A DNA stretch of 64,000 nucleotides from Pseudomonadota bacterium. GTDB lineage: Bacteria > Pseudomonadota > Gammaproteobacteria > Ga0077536. Numbering within the stretch: the stretch's first letter is position 1; each line of letters starts with the position of its first letter. The DNA is taken from positions 31,304-95,303 of the forward strand of contig JABISZ010000044.1 of the NCBI GenBank assembly GCA_018668255.1, in the 5' to 3' direction. The notes under the pieces are model-generated. The model was not told the origin of the DNA. It saw nothing but the letters and a program-made list of their open reading frames with translations, and made no database searches. A program made the translations under genes and the position numbers. Shown here in pieces: positions 1 to 9,096 of this stretch.

Positions 1-1297
1 TTTCGCGAATAGCATCAAAATTCGAATCTGCGTAGTTGATGATAGGGTAGTAAATAAATCCTTTACCTTCGTACGAAAGCATGGCGTCGAGCAATACTTC
101 CTGTGGGTTTTTGCCCTCACGTTTAGCTATAGCTGAAATACTCTGCTCAGGCGTCGGCTCATAATTAGGAGGATCACCGAGAGGATACATGTTGTCAAAG
201 TGCGTGACGAAGAAACTATCAAACTTCCCTTTTAACGTGCTGGATTCATCCACCAACTGGTTTCGCGTCATCGGAACAGATAGGGCTTTTACTTTATCTT
301 CCAGACTCAAGGCAGCAACTTTCAAATAAGTAGGGTGGCCCTTAAATGGATGCATCGGATTGTCAAAATTCATCAACATGCCGGCCGGACGCGCTGCAAC
401 CTGCGCCCTTAAGTTGGCACCGGCGGATACCGCTTGCTCGGTCCAATGGAGTATTTCTCGCCACTCATCAGGGTGATGGCTTGCCTGCGCTAGAATAAAG
501 CTGATAGGTAGACCTGTCTCCTTCGACAACGCGCTCATCCAATCGACATCTTCACGAAACCGACCGTGCATACCACCCATTCCGAAGTCACTGGATATTT
601 CAAAAACGCCATGTCCAGCTCGACCACATGCGCGTCCTAAGCTCATCAATTCGTCATGACCGGCAAAAGTACCGGGCACAGGCTCACCGTCTTTGGCTCT
701 ATGTAGCATAGTTCTGGAAGACGTAAATCCCAGCGCACCAGCTGCCAAAGCCTCCTCAACTATTACCGACATCTTTTCAATATCGTCTGGAGTCGCTACC
801 TGATCGCTGCGCTCCCCCATCACATAGGCACGCACAGCTCCATGAGGAATTTGAGTCCCAATGTCAATTGACCGGTCAAATTTCTCCAACGCATCTAAAT
901 ATTGTGGGAACGTTTCCCAGTCCCAGTTAATCCCTTCAGCTAAAGCACTGCCTGGAATATCCTCGACCCCTTCCATAAGCTGAATTAACCAATCGTGTTG
1001 ATCAGGTCTTGCTGGCGCAAACCCAACCCCGCAATTGCCCATAACAACAGTCGTCACCCCATGCCAGCCAGTTGGAGTCAAATGCTGATCCCACGTTGCC
1101 TGACCATCATAATGGGTATGAATGTCAACGAAACCAGGAGTTACTAACAATCCACCGGCATCTAGCTCCTTTTCACCAGGACCAATGTTACCTCCTACCT
1201 GAACTATTTTCTCTTTCTCGATCGCCAAATCACCTACGAAAGATGCGCCGCCCGTGCCGTCGACAATTGTTCCACCACGAATAACTAGATCGTACAT
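1..1297 (-). CDS. N-acyl-D-amino-acid deacylase-type amidohydrolase, partial
   Basis: Opens with ATG at 1297 and runs leftward off the window after about 432 codons, so the C-terminus is not seen. The start MYDLVIRGGTIVDG is the usual beta-strand opening of metal-dependent amidohydrolases. H60 and H62 lie in DIHTHYDGQ, and C89 lies in GNCGVGFAPA, the cysteine that serves as a zinc ligand in D-aminoacylases. The family cleaves N-acyl-D-amino acids and related amides in the cytoplasm; the actual substrate is unknown. A GGGGA ribosome site sits 6 nt before the ATG. It is divergent from the amidase at 1490, which suggests, by inference, a local amide-hydrolysis theme. It could also be another D-aminoacylase/hydantoinase-like member. 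Confidence 0.85.
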   Translation of the reverse strand, partial: MYDLVIRGGTIVDGTGGASFVGDLAIEKEKIVQVGGNIGPGEKELDAGGLLVTPGFVDIHTHYDGQATWDQHLTPTGWHGVTTVVMGNCGVGFAPARPDQHDWLIQLMEGVEDIPGSALAEGINWDWETFPQYLDALEKFDRSIDIGTQIPHGAVRAYVMGERSDQVATPDDIEKMSVIVEEALAAGALGFTSSRTMLHRAKDGEPVPGTFAGHDELMSLGRACGRAGHGVFEISSDFGMGGMHGRFREDVDWMSALSKETGLPISFILAQASHHPDEWREILHWTEQAVSAGANLRAQVAARPAGMLMNFDNPMHPFKGHPTYLKVAALSLEDKVKALSVPMTRNQLVDESSTLKGKFDSFFVTHFDNMYPLGDPPNYEPTPEQSISAIAKREGKNPQEVLLDAMLSYEGKGFIYYPIINYADSNFDAIRE

Positions 1298-1457
1298 GTA
1301 TGTCCCCAGAAGTAATTACACTTGATGCTATTAAAACTCAGAACTAATTAAAAGCCAACATGAAGCAAATTATCTTGTGCCCGAGCAATAAATTGCGGGC
1401 TATTTTTGATGCAACTGCACAAATATACTTTCCAATTGAACATTGCTATCGTAGTGT

Positions 1458-1474
1458 CTTACGTTAATGTAAAG
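1458..1474. promoter_or_regulatory. imperfect palindrome upstream of the amidase
   Basis: CTTACGTTAATGTAAAG contains a 14-nt palindrome (1459-1472) with one mismatched pair. It lies 18-34 nt before the amidase ATG, in the 192-nt divergent region. Its shape recalls short palindromic operators of MerR-family catabolic regulators, but that is from memory and unverified. It ends just before the AAGGA ribosome site, so a bound repressor could block initiation. Confidence 0.25.
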
Positions 1475-1489
1475 TAAGGACACATCGCT

Positions 1490-2947
1490 ATGATTTTCAA
1501 AGAATATGGTAATTATGATGGGATGGGACTCGCGGAACTTGTAAAGCGAAAACAGATTTCTCCTACTGCCTTAATTGATGCTGCCATCGATGGGATCGAA
1601 CAGGTCAACCCACAATTAAACTGTGTGGTACAGACTTTGCGCAAACAAGCGATGTCTGATCTGAAAGTCGCACCAAAATCGTCACCTTTTTATGGGGTTC
1701 CTTTTCTCGTAAAAGAATTTGGCATGCATTTTAAAGGTATGACTTCCTCCGCTGGCTCTAGATTGGCAGAGGGAATAAAATTTCAGTCTGATTCAGAACT
1801 AATGACGCGTTGCCGCAATGCCGGCCTCCTAACTGTCGGAACTACTACGACGCCCGAAATGGCGTTTAACGCAAATTCTGAGTCTGTTCTTTATGGTTCG
1901 ACCTGTAATCCTTGGAATCTTAGCCACTCTGCGGGAGGCTCATCTGGAGGCTCAGGAGCTGCTGTTGCATCAGGTATTGTTCCTATTGCTCATGCTAATG
2001 ATGGAGGCGGATCTATACGAATACCTGCAGCCTGCAACGGGCTCGTTGGCATGAAACCTACAAGAGGACGCACTCCTACTGGGCCTGATGGCGGAATTTT
2101 TCTCTGGGGATTAGCAGTGGAGTTTGCGCTGACTCGAAGCGTACGAGACTCAGCAGCTCTACTAGATGCGGTCGCAGGGCCAGATGATGGCTACTTTTAC
2201 ACAGCAGAGCCTCCCAAAAGTAGCTTTTTGTCGGCGGCAATGTCACATCCAGGGAGCCTACGTGTAGGTATCGTTGAACAACTGCCAGGATGCGCGAAAC
2301 CTAAAAGAGAATCTAGAGATAAACTTAATAAAACTCGGACTCTACTCGAAGATCTCGGGCACAAATGTGAGACAATAAAGTTAAACTACAGCGCGGAGGA
2401 ACTCAATGAATCTACAATACGATTATGGGCGACGACTCTGGGCTTTTATATGGAACAGTTCTCTAGAATGACTGGAAAAAAGATCAATTCTAAAACGGTT
2501 GAAGCGGTAACGTTAGAAACTTATCGTTACGCGAAAAAATTAAATGCCATGGAATTAGAATGGGCAATGAGCGCACAAAATACTATTTCTAGATCTATAG
2601 GGAAAACTATGCGTGATTATGATGTGTTGCTATCACCGGTGCTCGCGCGCGACGTTGCAAAACTTGGGGAGCTAAATCAAAATGCTAAAGGTGTCGGCCT
2701 ACTGTCATGGTGGAACCAACTGATGCATGACTACTGTATATATACACCACTATTTAATACCACTGGCCAACCAGCCATCGTCCTTCCCTTGTGGCAATCA
2801 AAAAGCGGATTACCACTCGGGATGCAGTTTGTAGGGCGACTTGGGGGCGAAGAGACTCTTTATAGCTTGGCCAATCAGCTAGAGACGGCACTTCCCTGGG
2901 CAAACCGTAAGCCACCAATTTATGTTGGAGACAAGTCTGAAACCTAA
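1490..2947 (+). CDS. amidase signature family hydrolase
   Basis: 485 residues, normal length for an amidase signature enzyme. The Ser-cisSer-Lys triad is visible: K75 in GVPFLVKEF, S151 in the Gly/Ser-rich stretch AGGSSGGSG, and S175 in DGGGSIRIPA, with the 24-residue spacing between serines found in characterised members. The family hydrolyses carboxamides to acid plus ammonia or amine; relatives include GatA and nylon-oligomer or aryl-amide hydrolases. No GatB or GatC lies nearby, so a stand-alone catabolic amidase is more likely than the tRNA amidotransferase. TAAGGA precedes the ATG. Substrate cannot be read from sequence. Confidence 0.9.
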   Translation: MIFKEYGNYDGMGLAELVKRKQISPTALIDAAIDGIEQVNPQLNCVVQTLRKQAMSDLKVAPKSSPFYGVPFLVKEFGMHFKGMTSSAGSRLAEGIKFQSDSELMTRCRNAGLLTVGTTTTPEMAFNANSESVLYGSTCNPWNLSHSAGGSSGGSGAAVASGIVPIAHANDGGGSIRIPAACNGLVGMKPTRGRTPTGPDGGIFLWGLAVEFALTRSVRDSAALLDAVAGPDDGYFYTAEPPKSSFLSAAMSHPGSLRVGIVEQLPGCAKPKRESRDKLNKTRTLLEDLGHKCETIKLNYSAEELNESTIRLWATTLGFYMEQFSRMTGKKINSKTVEAVTLETYRYAKKLNAMELEWAMSAQNTISRSIGKTMRDYDVLLSPVLARDVAKLGELNQNAKGVGLLSWWNQLMHDYCIYTPLFNTTGQPAIVLPLWQSKSGLPLGMQFVGRLGGEETLYSLANQLETALPWANRKPPIYVGDKSET

Positions 2948-2986
2948 CCGACTATTTATAATCGAAGAGACACTCAGCTACTTAAC

Positions 2987-3961
2987 CTAGTCTACAAAGC
3001 TCAGTAGTCTTCTGTGGATGATGTCATTTGCTTCCAACATAATTCCATCAATTAATTCACGACACGTCGGGATATCATGAATTAATCCTGCCACCATACC
3101 GCAACTCCATGCGCCTGCATCCATAGCACCATCTTGCATTATTTTAGGATAAATACCCGCGACTTCATCAATGATATCGTCAATTTTCAAGTCGCTCCCC
3201 ATCTGTTTTTCCTTCTCTATGACCCTATCAACAGCAGCGTTCTTCAACACACGCTCTGTATTGCGGAGAGGTCTCATAATAAGTCGTGTATCTAATTCAG
3301 AGGCCTCGACCAAAGCATCTTTCACGTTCTGATGTATGGGCGCTTCTTGGGTCGCCATAAACCTGGTTCCCATATTAATTCCGTCAGCACCTAACGCTAG
3401 TGCTGCGACCAGCTGCTTTGCATTTCCAATACCTCCGGAGGCCACAAAAGGGATACTAAGCTCCTCGGCTGCTCGGGGTAAGAGAATCATATTAGGAATG
3501 TCATCCTCTCCCGGATGTCCCCCGCACTCAAATCCATCAACACTTACTGCATCACAGCCTATTCGCTCAGCCTTGAGTGAATGGCGAACTGACGTGCACT
3601 TGTGAATTACTTTGATACCAGCCGCTTTCATCGCTGGCATATAAGCTTCAGGACTGCGACCTGCGGTTTCCACTATCTTCACCCCCCCATCGACAATAGC
3701 TGCGATATATTCATTATACGGTGGGTTCTCAAAGCCTGGTAGAAAGGTAAGATTAACTCCGAAAGGCTTATCTGTCATATCGTGACAACGGGCAATTTCA
3801 GCCGCCAGATCGGCAGGTGTTTTTTGTGTCAGACCTGTAATAATTCCTAGGCCTCCAGCGTTTGAAACAGCCGCCGCCATTTCCGCGAAGCCTACGTAAT
3901 GCATACCCCCCTGAATAATAGGGTGCTTAACTTGGAACAGTTCTGTTATCCTCGTCTTCAT
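2987..3961 (-). CDS. nitronate monooxygenase (2-nitropropane dioxygenase family)
   Basis: 324-residue FMN-dependent TIM barrel. The N-terminal HPIIQGGMHYVG is the family's flavin-binding opening, H149 in ECGGHPGE sits at the conserved active-site histidine, and ASGGIGNAKQLVAALALG followed by GINMGTRF forms the FMN phosphate site. Known members oxidise alkyl nitronates; close relatives act as enoyl-ACP reductase FabK, but the GGHPGE region favours nitronate monooxygenase. It is convergent with the amidase (39 nt apart). No strong ribosome site is seen before the ATG. Cytoplasmic. Confidence 0.85.
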   Translation of the reverse strand: MKTRITELFQVKHPIIQGGMHYVGFAEMAAAVSNAGGLGIITGLTQKTPADLAAEIARCHDMTDKPFGVNLTFLPGFENPPYNEYIAAIVDGGVKIVETAGRSPEAYMPAMKAAGIKVIHKCTSVRHSLKAERIGCDAVSVDGFECGGHPGEDDIPNMILLPRAAEELSIPFVASGGIGNAKQLVAALALGADGINMGTRFMATQEAPIHQNVKDALVEASELDTRLIMRPLRNTERVLKNAAVDRVIEKEKQMGSDLKIDDIIDEVAGIYPKIMQDGAMDAGAWSCGMVAGLIHDIPTCRELIDGIMLEANDIIHRRLLSFVD

Positions 3962-4136
3962 AATTTCAATCCAAATAAATTAATAACCCCCTGTGAAAAA
4001 TAGTAACACAATTAGCACCGACTAATTATGGCAAGGCCAGTCTATATATTTTCTCTGGCCGAGCAGAAAACGCAGTGAAAAAACATTTATACTCTTCGTA
4101 TTTCACCTAATTGATAATATAAATTTGGACAATAGA

Positions 4137-4883
4137 ATGCCGAAAACCAGAATAATAAAAATGGAAGGTGCCATGAATTTTCGAGATCTAGGAGGTATCC
4201 AGCTAAAAGGGAATAGTCTCACACGAAACGGAGTTCTTTTCCGCTCGGATGGACTATCACGGTTGACCATCCGAGACCTAAAAAAGTTTGAAAGTTTAAA
4301 CATAAACAGTATTCTCGATTTGCGTCATCCTGAAGAAATAGCAAAAGCTCCCGACAAATTACCGGAAGATATGACAGTCCAATCGATTAAATGTGGGTTC
4401 TATGCCAAAGGGACAATGAAACTTTTCCAAGCCGTAAATTCTGGTGAAGCAGATGTGAGTGAGTCAAGAACTTTAATGCGGCAGGTCTATGCAAAAATGC
4501 CTATCGAGCACATAGAAGAGATTCAGAACATCATCAGATATATCCTTCAAAGCGAAAAGACACCCTGTCTCATCCACTGCATGAGCGGGAAAGACAGAAC
4601 AGGGCTCATCATAGCAGTAATTCTGAAGGCTATCGGGGCACCTATGCCTGCTATAATAAGTGACTACGAGATGAGTAATGGCGAATATCAAACAGTGGAC
4701 GTCTTCGACGAACGAGCCCAAAAAGAGAGTATTAAGTCAGTCATGGCGGCAGATCCCAGCTACCTATTAGCAAGCTTTTCCGCCATAGAAAAAGTATATG
4801 GTTCTTTCGACAACTATATAACTAAAGCACTCATGCTGACCGACAGCGAGCTTAATCAGCTCAGTCATCTTTTGAGTGAGTAA
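4137..4883 (+). CDS. tyrosine-protein phosphatase-like protein (Y_phosphatase3 type)
   Basis: About 248 residues from the ATG at 4137; an in-frame TTG at 4125 is an alternative start. NFRDLGG near residue 14 and the P-loop HCMSGKDRTG (C148 nucleophile, R154) are diagnostic of the bacterial tyrosine/serine phosphatase family related to LptpA/MptpB. These hydrolyse phosphotyrosine or phosphoinositides by a cysteinyl-phosphate intermediate. No signal peptide is seen, so it is probably cytoplasmic. It stands alone between a divergent monooxygenase and a convergent CoA ligase (25-nt gap), so neighbours do not reveal a substrate. Confidence 0.85.
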   Translation: MPKTRIIKMEGAMNFRDLGGIQLKGNSLTRNGVLFRSDGLSRLTIRDLKKFESLNINSILDLRHPEEIAKAPDKLPEDMTVQSIKCGFYAKGTMKLFQAVNSGEADVSESRTLMRQVYAKMPIEHIEEIQNIIRYILQSEKTPCLIHCMSGKDRTGLIIAVILKAIGAPMPAIISDYEMSNGEYQTVDVFDERAQKESIKSVMAADPSYLLASFSAIEKVYGSFDNYITKALMLTDSELNQLSHLLSE

Positions 4884-4908
4884 ATTACTTTTATTCGAAG
4901 CCCAGTCC

Positions 4909-6369
4909 CTAACTTTCCATCAATCGCTGCTTCACTAGCCGTCTCAAGATTTTATTTGCTGCACTTTTGGGTAGGTCTTCCCAAACCTCAATGCTTTTAG
5001 GCTTTTTATAATTGGCCAGATTGGCTTTAGCATAGCTGAGCAAGGCTTCTAAATCGAAGGCTTCAGGATCACGCACTGCTACAGCTGCATGAATCCTATC
5101 ACCCCATTTTTCGTCGGGCAAGCCAACTACTGCGGCTTCAAGCACTCCATCATAAGCCATTAAAACATCTTCAACTTCTCGCGGGTATACGTTATAGCCA
5201 CCGGAAATCAACATGTCATTCTTACGATCAACTAAATAGTAAAATCCATCTTCATCTCGATACCCTAGATCTCCAGTATGCAGCCAGCCATTACGGAAAA
5301 CTTTTTTTGTGGCCTCTGCTCTGTTCCAATAATAAGCCATAGTCTGTGGCCCTCGGCAGACAATTTCGCCAATCTCTCCATCGCCTAAAGGCAAGTCATT
5401 TTCATCAAAAACGGCACAGTCCACAAAAGAAAATGGTCGACCACAGGCGCCCACACGATCGTGGTCTTCGGGTGCCAAAAATGTGATCACCATAGGGCTC
5501 TCAGCTTGACCGTAACACTGAGCAAAGATCCTACCGAACTGTTTTTCCGAACGTTCTAATAAACTTGGTGCTATCGGAGATGCGCCATAACTAATTTTCT
5601 TGAATGCCAACTTAGCATCCTCCAGCGATGGTTCCTCCAAAATCATTGCTAACATTGTCGGGACAAGAAACGTATGTGTGGCCTGACTTTCCTCAGCCAG
5701 GAGAATAAACGCGCCAGGGTCAAACTTCTTCATCACAATCGATCGGACACCACGAACCAACGCGGGTAAAAAGAATGCGCCGGATGCATGAGCTATGGGG
5801 GCTGCATGTAAGAATGATGATTGCGGCTCGAGATCAGGTACCAGATCCATCAAGAATGCAGACATTTCTGCCAGCTCACCGCGAGTGGTCAGTGTCACAG
5901 CTTTAGCCTGTCCGGTTGTGCCCCCAGTATATCCCAATCGCAAAGGGGCATCCAAAGAGCGATCGATAGAACAACAGCTATCATCAGCGTGGGTCAACAT
6001 CGAGGCGAAATCGGCTTCATTTATATTAATTTCAACTGGAAAACTGCTAGATTCGCAGTGTATTGCTGCTCTAGCGCCGCTATCTTCCAGTTTATAGTGA
6101 TGGTTAGCAACAGTCTCTCGGGTATTCATTCCTACTCGAACCAAACCAGCTTTTGCCAGAGCATAGTATGCAACTAAACAATCAATACTATTGGGTAAAA
6201 GAACGCCTACTCGATCACCTGGTTCAAGTCCGGATGCAATTAAGGCGTTGCCTACCGCGTTTGTCAGCCTGTCGAACTCATTGAAAGATACGTCTCTACT
6301 TCCTTCAGTAAGACAGATTTGATCTTTGAAGTACCGTGCCGAACGGCTAATTAAAGTGCTGATTTGCAT
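4909..6369 (-). CDS. AMP-dependent acyl-CoA synthetase / ligase
   Basis: 486 residues, an ANL-superfamily enzyme that adenylates a carboxylic acid and transfers it to CoA. Visible motifs in order: the ATP P-loop YTGGTTGQAKAVTLT (147-161), YGQAESP near 290, HTGDLGYRDEDG near 375, the hinge RKNDMLISGGYNVYPRE, and C-terminal catalytic lysine K473 in ANKILRR. The protein is somewhat short at the N-terminus compared with long-chain ligases, closer to medium-chain or aryl-CoA ligases. In a region full of oxygenases it probably activates a catabolic acid; chain length is not predictable. It could feed the enoyl-CoA hydratases further along, by inference. Confidence 0.88.
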   Translation of the reverse strand: MQISTLISRSARYFKDQICLTEGSRDVSFNEFDRLTNAVGNALIASGLEPGDRVGVLLPNSIDCLVAYYALAKAGLVRVGMNTRETVANHHYKLEDSGARAAIHCESSSFPVEININEADFASMLTHADDSCCSIDRSLDAPLRLGYTGGTTGQAKAVTLTTRGELAEMSAFLMDLVPDLEPQSSFLHAAPIAHASGAFFLPALVRGVRSIVMKKFDPGAFILLAEESQATHTFLVPTMLAMILEEPSLEDAKLAFKKISYGASPIAPSLLERSEKQFGRIFAQCYGQAESPMVITFLAPEDHDRVGACGRPFSFVDCAVFDENDLPLGDGEIGEIVCRGPQTMAYYWNRAEATKKVFRNGWLHTGDLGYRDEDGFYYLVDRKNDMLISGGYNVYPREVEDVLMAYDGVLEAAVVGLPDEKWGDRIHAAVAVRDPEAFDLEALLSYAKANLANYKKPKSIEVWEDLPKSAANKILRRLVKQRLMES

Positions 6370-6557
6370 CGTTATGCTACCTTTTATCTACTTACCAAAA
6401 AACCTATTGTTAATAGCTTGCTTTTGTAAAAAATTTTGTCCCTATATGTTATTAGATTATTGAGTAATCGTGAAAGGAAAATTCATTCTAGTTATCAAGA
6501 TGTCCTGCACTTTCTATAGTGCTATGCTCTTAACTAGCCTGACTAGGGACCTGTCTA

Positions 6558-7532
6558 ATGTCTGCATACATCAAGAACTTACTTTCTGAACTTATAGAAC
6601 GTCCCAATACGGCAATCAGTATTGGCGGCTTGGGCGCCATAGCTGAATTCGATGGCGACCCAAAGAAAGTCTCTTTCAATAGTGCAAATGAACTACAGAT
6701 TTGTAATTCCAAAGGGGCGTTTAGAGTAAAAATAGATGGCGGGGAGAGCCTACTAGCATACGAGACTCTATCCCAAACACCAAAATCGTGGCAATGGGGA
6801 ATGGCCGTGCTCGCAGACAGAGATCCGTACTTCGTAAACCTAAAAAATGGAATACGTGAAATAGGGCCTGATACCGAGGCTATTTCTGAAAACGATAAGG
6901 ACTCTATTTTGTTTACCCTCGGCACTGGACTCTCAAATAGCAACTTCACTATCCGAACAAAAGACTCTTTTTTACTGCGTATCCTAAGATCTAATGAAGG
7001 TATGTGTATTACTGAGAATAATAACCCTGTCCTGGAAGCAATCATCGACTTCAGCCCCCATAGAGTGGTCTATTCAACAATTGCGCGAATCGAGGTCTAT
7101 CAGAAAATTAGCCGCCATAAAACCCCAATGGGTCCGCATACACATCTGCTCCCGCCTCTGCTGAAAGCAAGACGAACTCATATAGCCGGGATACCTATCC
7201 CAGCTAGCCAAAGCCCACAACTAACACTCCACCCTGAAAACCCGATGTTTGATCAATACGGGCATTCCCGACCATTTGCAAAATCTGTATACGAGAGTTT
7301 TTCTCCACTAGTAGAGGCTCACTGTGCAGAAGAATTTCGCATTGAAAAAAAGAGACTAAGAGTCGCTTTCAAAAAGCTAGAAAAGGCTATAAATTACGTT
7401 TTGCCTAGTACTCGACTTGGCCGGCTAGCATACAAAGTAACTCTTAGACAGCTTTCACACACGATCGAAGATAAGGATTATCTAGATACATGGTTGAAGA
7501 CACAAAGGCAGCATGATTCAAAAGAATTATAA
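6558..7532 (+). CDS. conserved-looking protein of unknown function upstream of queuosine-precursor transporter
   Basis: 324 residues, not recognised with confidence. No signal peptide or membrane segment is obvious. The N-terminal two thirds alternate short hydrophobic strands, suggesting a beta-rich domain. Around residues 190-215 lies the ordered motif KTPMGPHTHLLPPLL, with a GPHTH histidine pair, followed by IPIPASQSPQLTLHPENP, which looks like a conserved site. The C-terminus is basic and helical. AGGGA precedes the ATG. Its last 20 nt overlap the start of the transporter gene, implying translational coupling. A role linked to that transporter is inference only; no catalytic activity is claimed. 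Confidence 0.75.
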   Translation: MSAYIKNLLSELIERPNTAISIGGLGAIAEFDGDPKKVSFNSANELQICNSKGAFRVKIDGGESLLAYETLSQTPKSWQWGMAVLADRDPYFVNLKNGIREIGPDTEAISENDKDSILFTLGTGLSNSNFTIRTKDSFLLRILRSNEGMCITENNNPVLEAIIDFSPHRVVYSTIARIEVYQKISRHKTPMGPHTHLLPPLLKARRTHIAGIPIPASQSPQLTLHPENPMFDQYGHSRPFAKSVYESFSPLVEAHCAEEFRIEKKRLRVAFKKLEKAINYVLPSTRLGRLAYKVTLRQLSHTIEDKDYLDTWLKTQRQHDSKEL

Positions 7533-8238
7533 ATACCTTCACTTTATTATGGCGGGATTCGTCACGGTCCTCTTGTGCTCAAACCTCATCGGGCCGGCCA
7601 AAATATGTGCAATAGAACTCCCCGTGGCACTCCCTCTTATTGGTAGCTTATTAGTGTTTGGCGCGGGAAATCTTTTTTTTCCGATTAGCTACATATTCGG
7701 TGACATCCTGACCGAAGTATATGGGTATGCCCAAGCAAGGAAAGTTATTTGGGCTGGATTTGCAGCGATGATTTTTGCGACTTGCATGTCACAGATAGTA
7801 ATCCACATGCCCGGTCATAGCGCTGAACCTTTCAATGCCACTTTGCAGCCTGCTTTGGAAGTTGTATTCGGTTCAACTTGGCGAATTGTCATAGCCTCAA
7901 TGGTCGCTTTTTGGGCCGGAGATTTTGTTAACGCTTACGTGTTGGCTCGAGTCAAAGTATGGACTCAAGGAAGACATCTTTGGTTCCGCACAATCAGTTC
8001 GACGATACTAGGGCAAGGTGTTGATAGCTTAATATTTTACCCCATTGCTTTTTATGGAACATGGTCAAATGAAGGCTTAATCTCGGTGATTTTGTTTAAC
8101 TTTGTTTTCAAAGTCTTGGTAGAAGTTGTAATGACCCCAGGGACATATTTTATAGTAGGCCGACTGAAACAGCTTGAGAATGAAGACCATTTCGACACTG
8201 AAACAGACTTCTCCCCGTTCTCTATTAGCGATAAATAA
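7513..8238 (+). CDS. queuosine precursor transporter (VUT / DUF165 family)
   Basis: 241 residues with about six hydrophobic segments. The stretch SNLIGPAKICAIE followed by FPISYIFGDILTEVYG is the recognisable signature of the vitamin-uptake-transporter-like family that imports queuosine precursors (preQ0/preQ1 or queuine). This clade differs from short E. coli YhhQ but shares the FGDILTEVYG core. It starts inside the upstream gene (20-nt overlap) behind AAAGGCAGC. The end is convergent with galU, 9 nt away. Inner membrane. Transport specificity is a family inference; no preQ1 riboswitch was recognised upstream. Confidence 0.85.
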   Translation: MIQKNYKYLHFIMAGFVTVLLCSNLIGPAKICAIELPVALPLIGSLLVFGAGNLFFPISYIFGDILTEVYGYAQARKVIWAGFAAMIFATCMSQIVIHMPGHSAEPFNATLQPALEVVFGSTWRIVIASMVAFWAGDFVNAYVLARVKVWTQGRHLWFRTISSTILGQGVDSLIFYPIAFYGTWSNEGLISVILFNFVFKVLVEVVMTPGTYFIVGRLKQLENEDHFDTETDFSPFSISDK

Positions 8239-8247
8239 TTTAAATAG

Positions 8248-9096
8248 CTACTGCTTCGTAGTGAGCCACGCGGCAAATTCTTTCGCCAGCTCTGGGTGCT
8301 TAAGCGCATAATCAACGTTCGCTTTCAGATACCCTATTTTAGAACCGCAATCATATCTTTGCCCTTTAAACTGAAATCCATCAATGCGGTAATCGCCCAA
8401 CAAAGCGGATATACCGTCAGTGAGCTGAATTTCATTTCCGGAGCCCTTTTGCGTTTTCTCCAACTGGCCCATGACTGCTGAAGGCAAAATGTAACGACCT
8501 ACGACACCCAGCAAACTAGGGGCAAACTGCGGATCAGGCTTTTCTACAATAGTAGCTATTCTGTTTGAACTACCGACCTCATCTTCATATTTGATTATCC
8601 CGTACTGCTTAGTTTCTTCGAGGGCAATTTTTTGAATCCCTATAGCTCCGCAGCCATTTTTTTCATAATGCCGCACCATTTGAAGCAAGCATCCACCGGC
8701 CGCTGCTCCATCAATCAGGTCATCTGCTAATACAACTGCAAACGACTCAGCCTCGACTGCATCTCGTGCGCACCAAATCGCATGCCCCAGACCCAGCGGC
8801 TCCGCCTGTTCAATGTAGAGAGAACTGACATTAGCGGGAATGATCGCCCCTATTTTTGTTACTGCATCCAACTCAGATGTGCTTTCAAAGTGCTTTTTTA
8901 TAGCTTTTTTATCAGGGGGAATAACGAAAATCAGCTGCTCGAAACCAGCTTCTATTGCCTCTTCTACGGCATACTGAATCAAAGGCTTATCAACTATCGG
9001 AAGCATCTCTTTTGGACTGGCTTTAGTAACAGGGAGGAAACGAGTCCCCAAACCCGCAGCTGGAAAGATAACCGTCTTTAATTTCTTGTAGCTCAT
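8248..9096 (-). CDS. galU: UTP-glucose-1-phosphate uridylyltransferase
   Basis: 282 residues, the standard GalU length. It makes UDP-glucose from UTP and glucose-1-phosphate for cell-envelope glycans. Visible motifs: the nucleotide-binding opening FPAAGLGTRFLPVTKASPKE, the second lysine region IVEKPDP, and QLTDGISALL. The ATG overlaps the TGA of the preceding dehydratase gene (ATGA, 9093-9096), so it is the last gene of the leftward polysaccharide block and probably translationally coupled to it. Cytoplasmic. Confidence 0.95.
   Translation of the reverse strand: MSYKKLKTVIFPAAGLGTRFLPVTKASPKEMLPIVDKPLIQYAVEEAIEAGFEQLIFVIPPDKKAIKKHFESTSELDAVTKIGAIIPANVSSLYIEQAEPLGLGHAIWCARDAVEAESFAVVLADDLIDGAAAGGCLLQMVRHYEKNGCGAIGIQKIALEETKQYGIIKYEDEVGSSNRIATIVEKPDPQFAPSLLGVVGRYILPSAVMGQLEKTQKGSGNEIQLTDGISALLGDYRIDGFQFKGQRYDCGSKIGYLKANVDYALKHPELAKEFAAWLTTKQ

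Noticed and set aside
1072..1284. Short rightward reading frame of 70 codons
   Set aside because: It lies antisense to the truncated D-aminoacylase-type gene, whose leftward translation has clear metal-binding motifs; the rightward peptide resembles nothing.
6530..7045. Leftward 171-codon frame opposite the unknown gene at 6558
   Set aside because: The rightward frame is longer, has a ribosome site and overlaps the transporter start; the antisense peptide is Ser/Arg-rich without order, as expected of a shadow frame.
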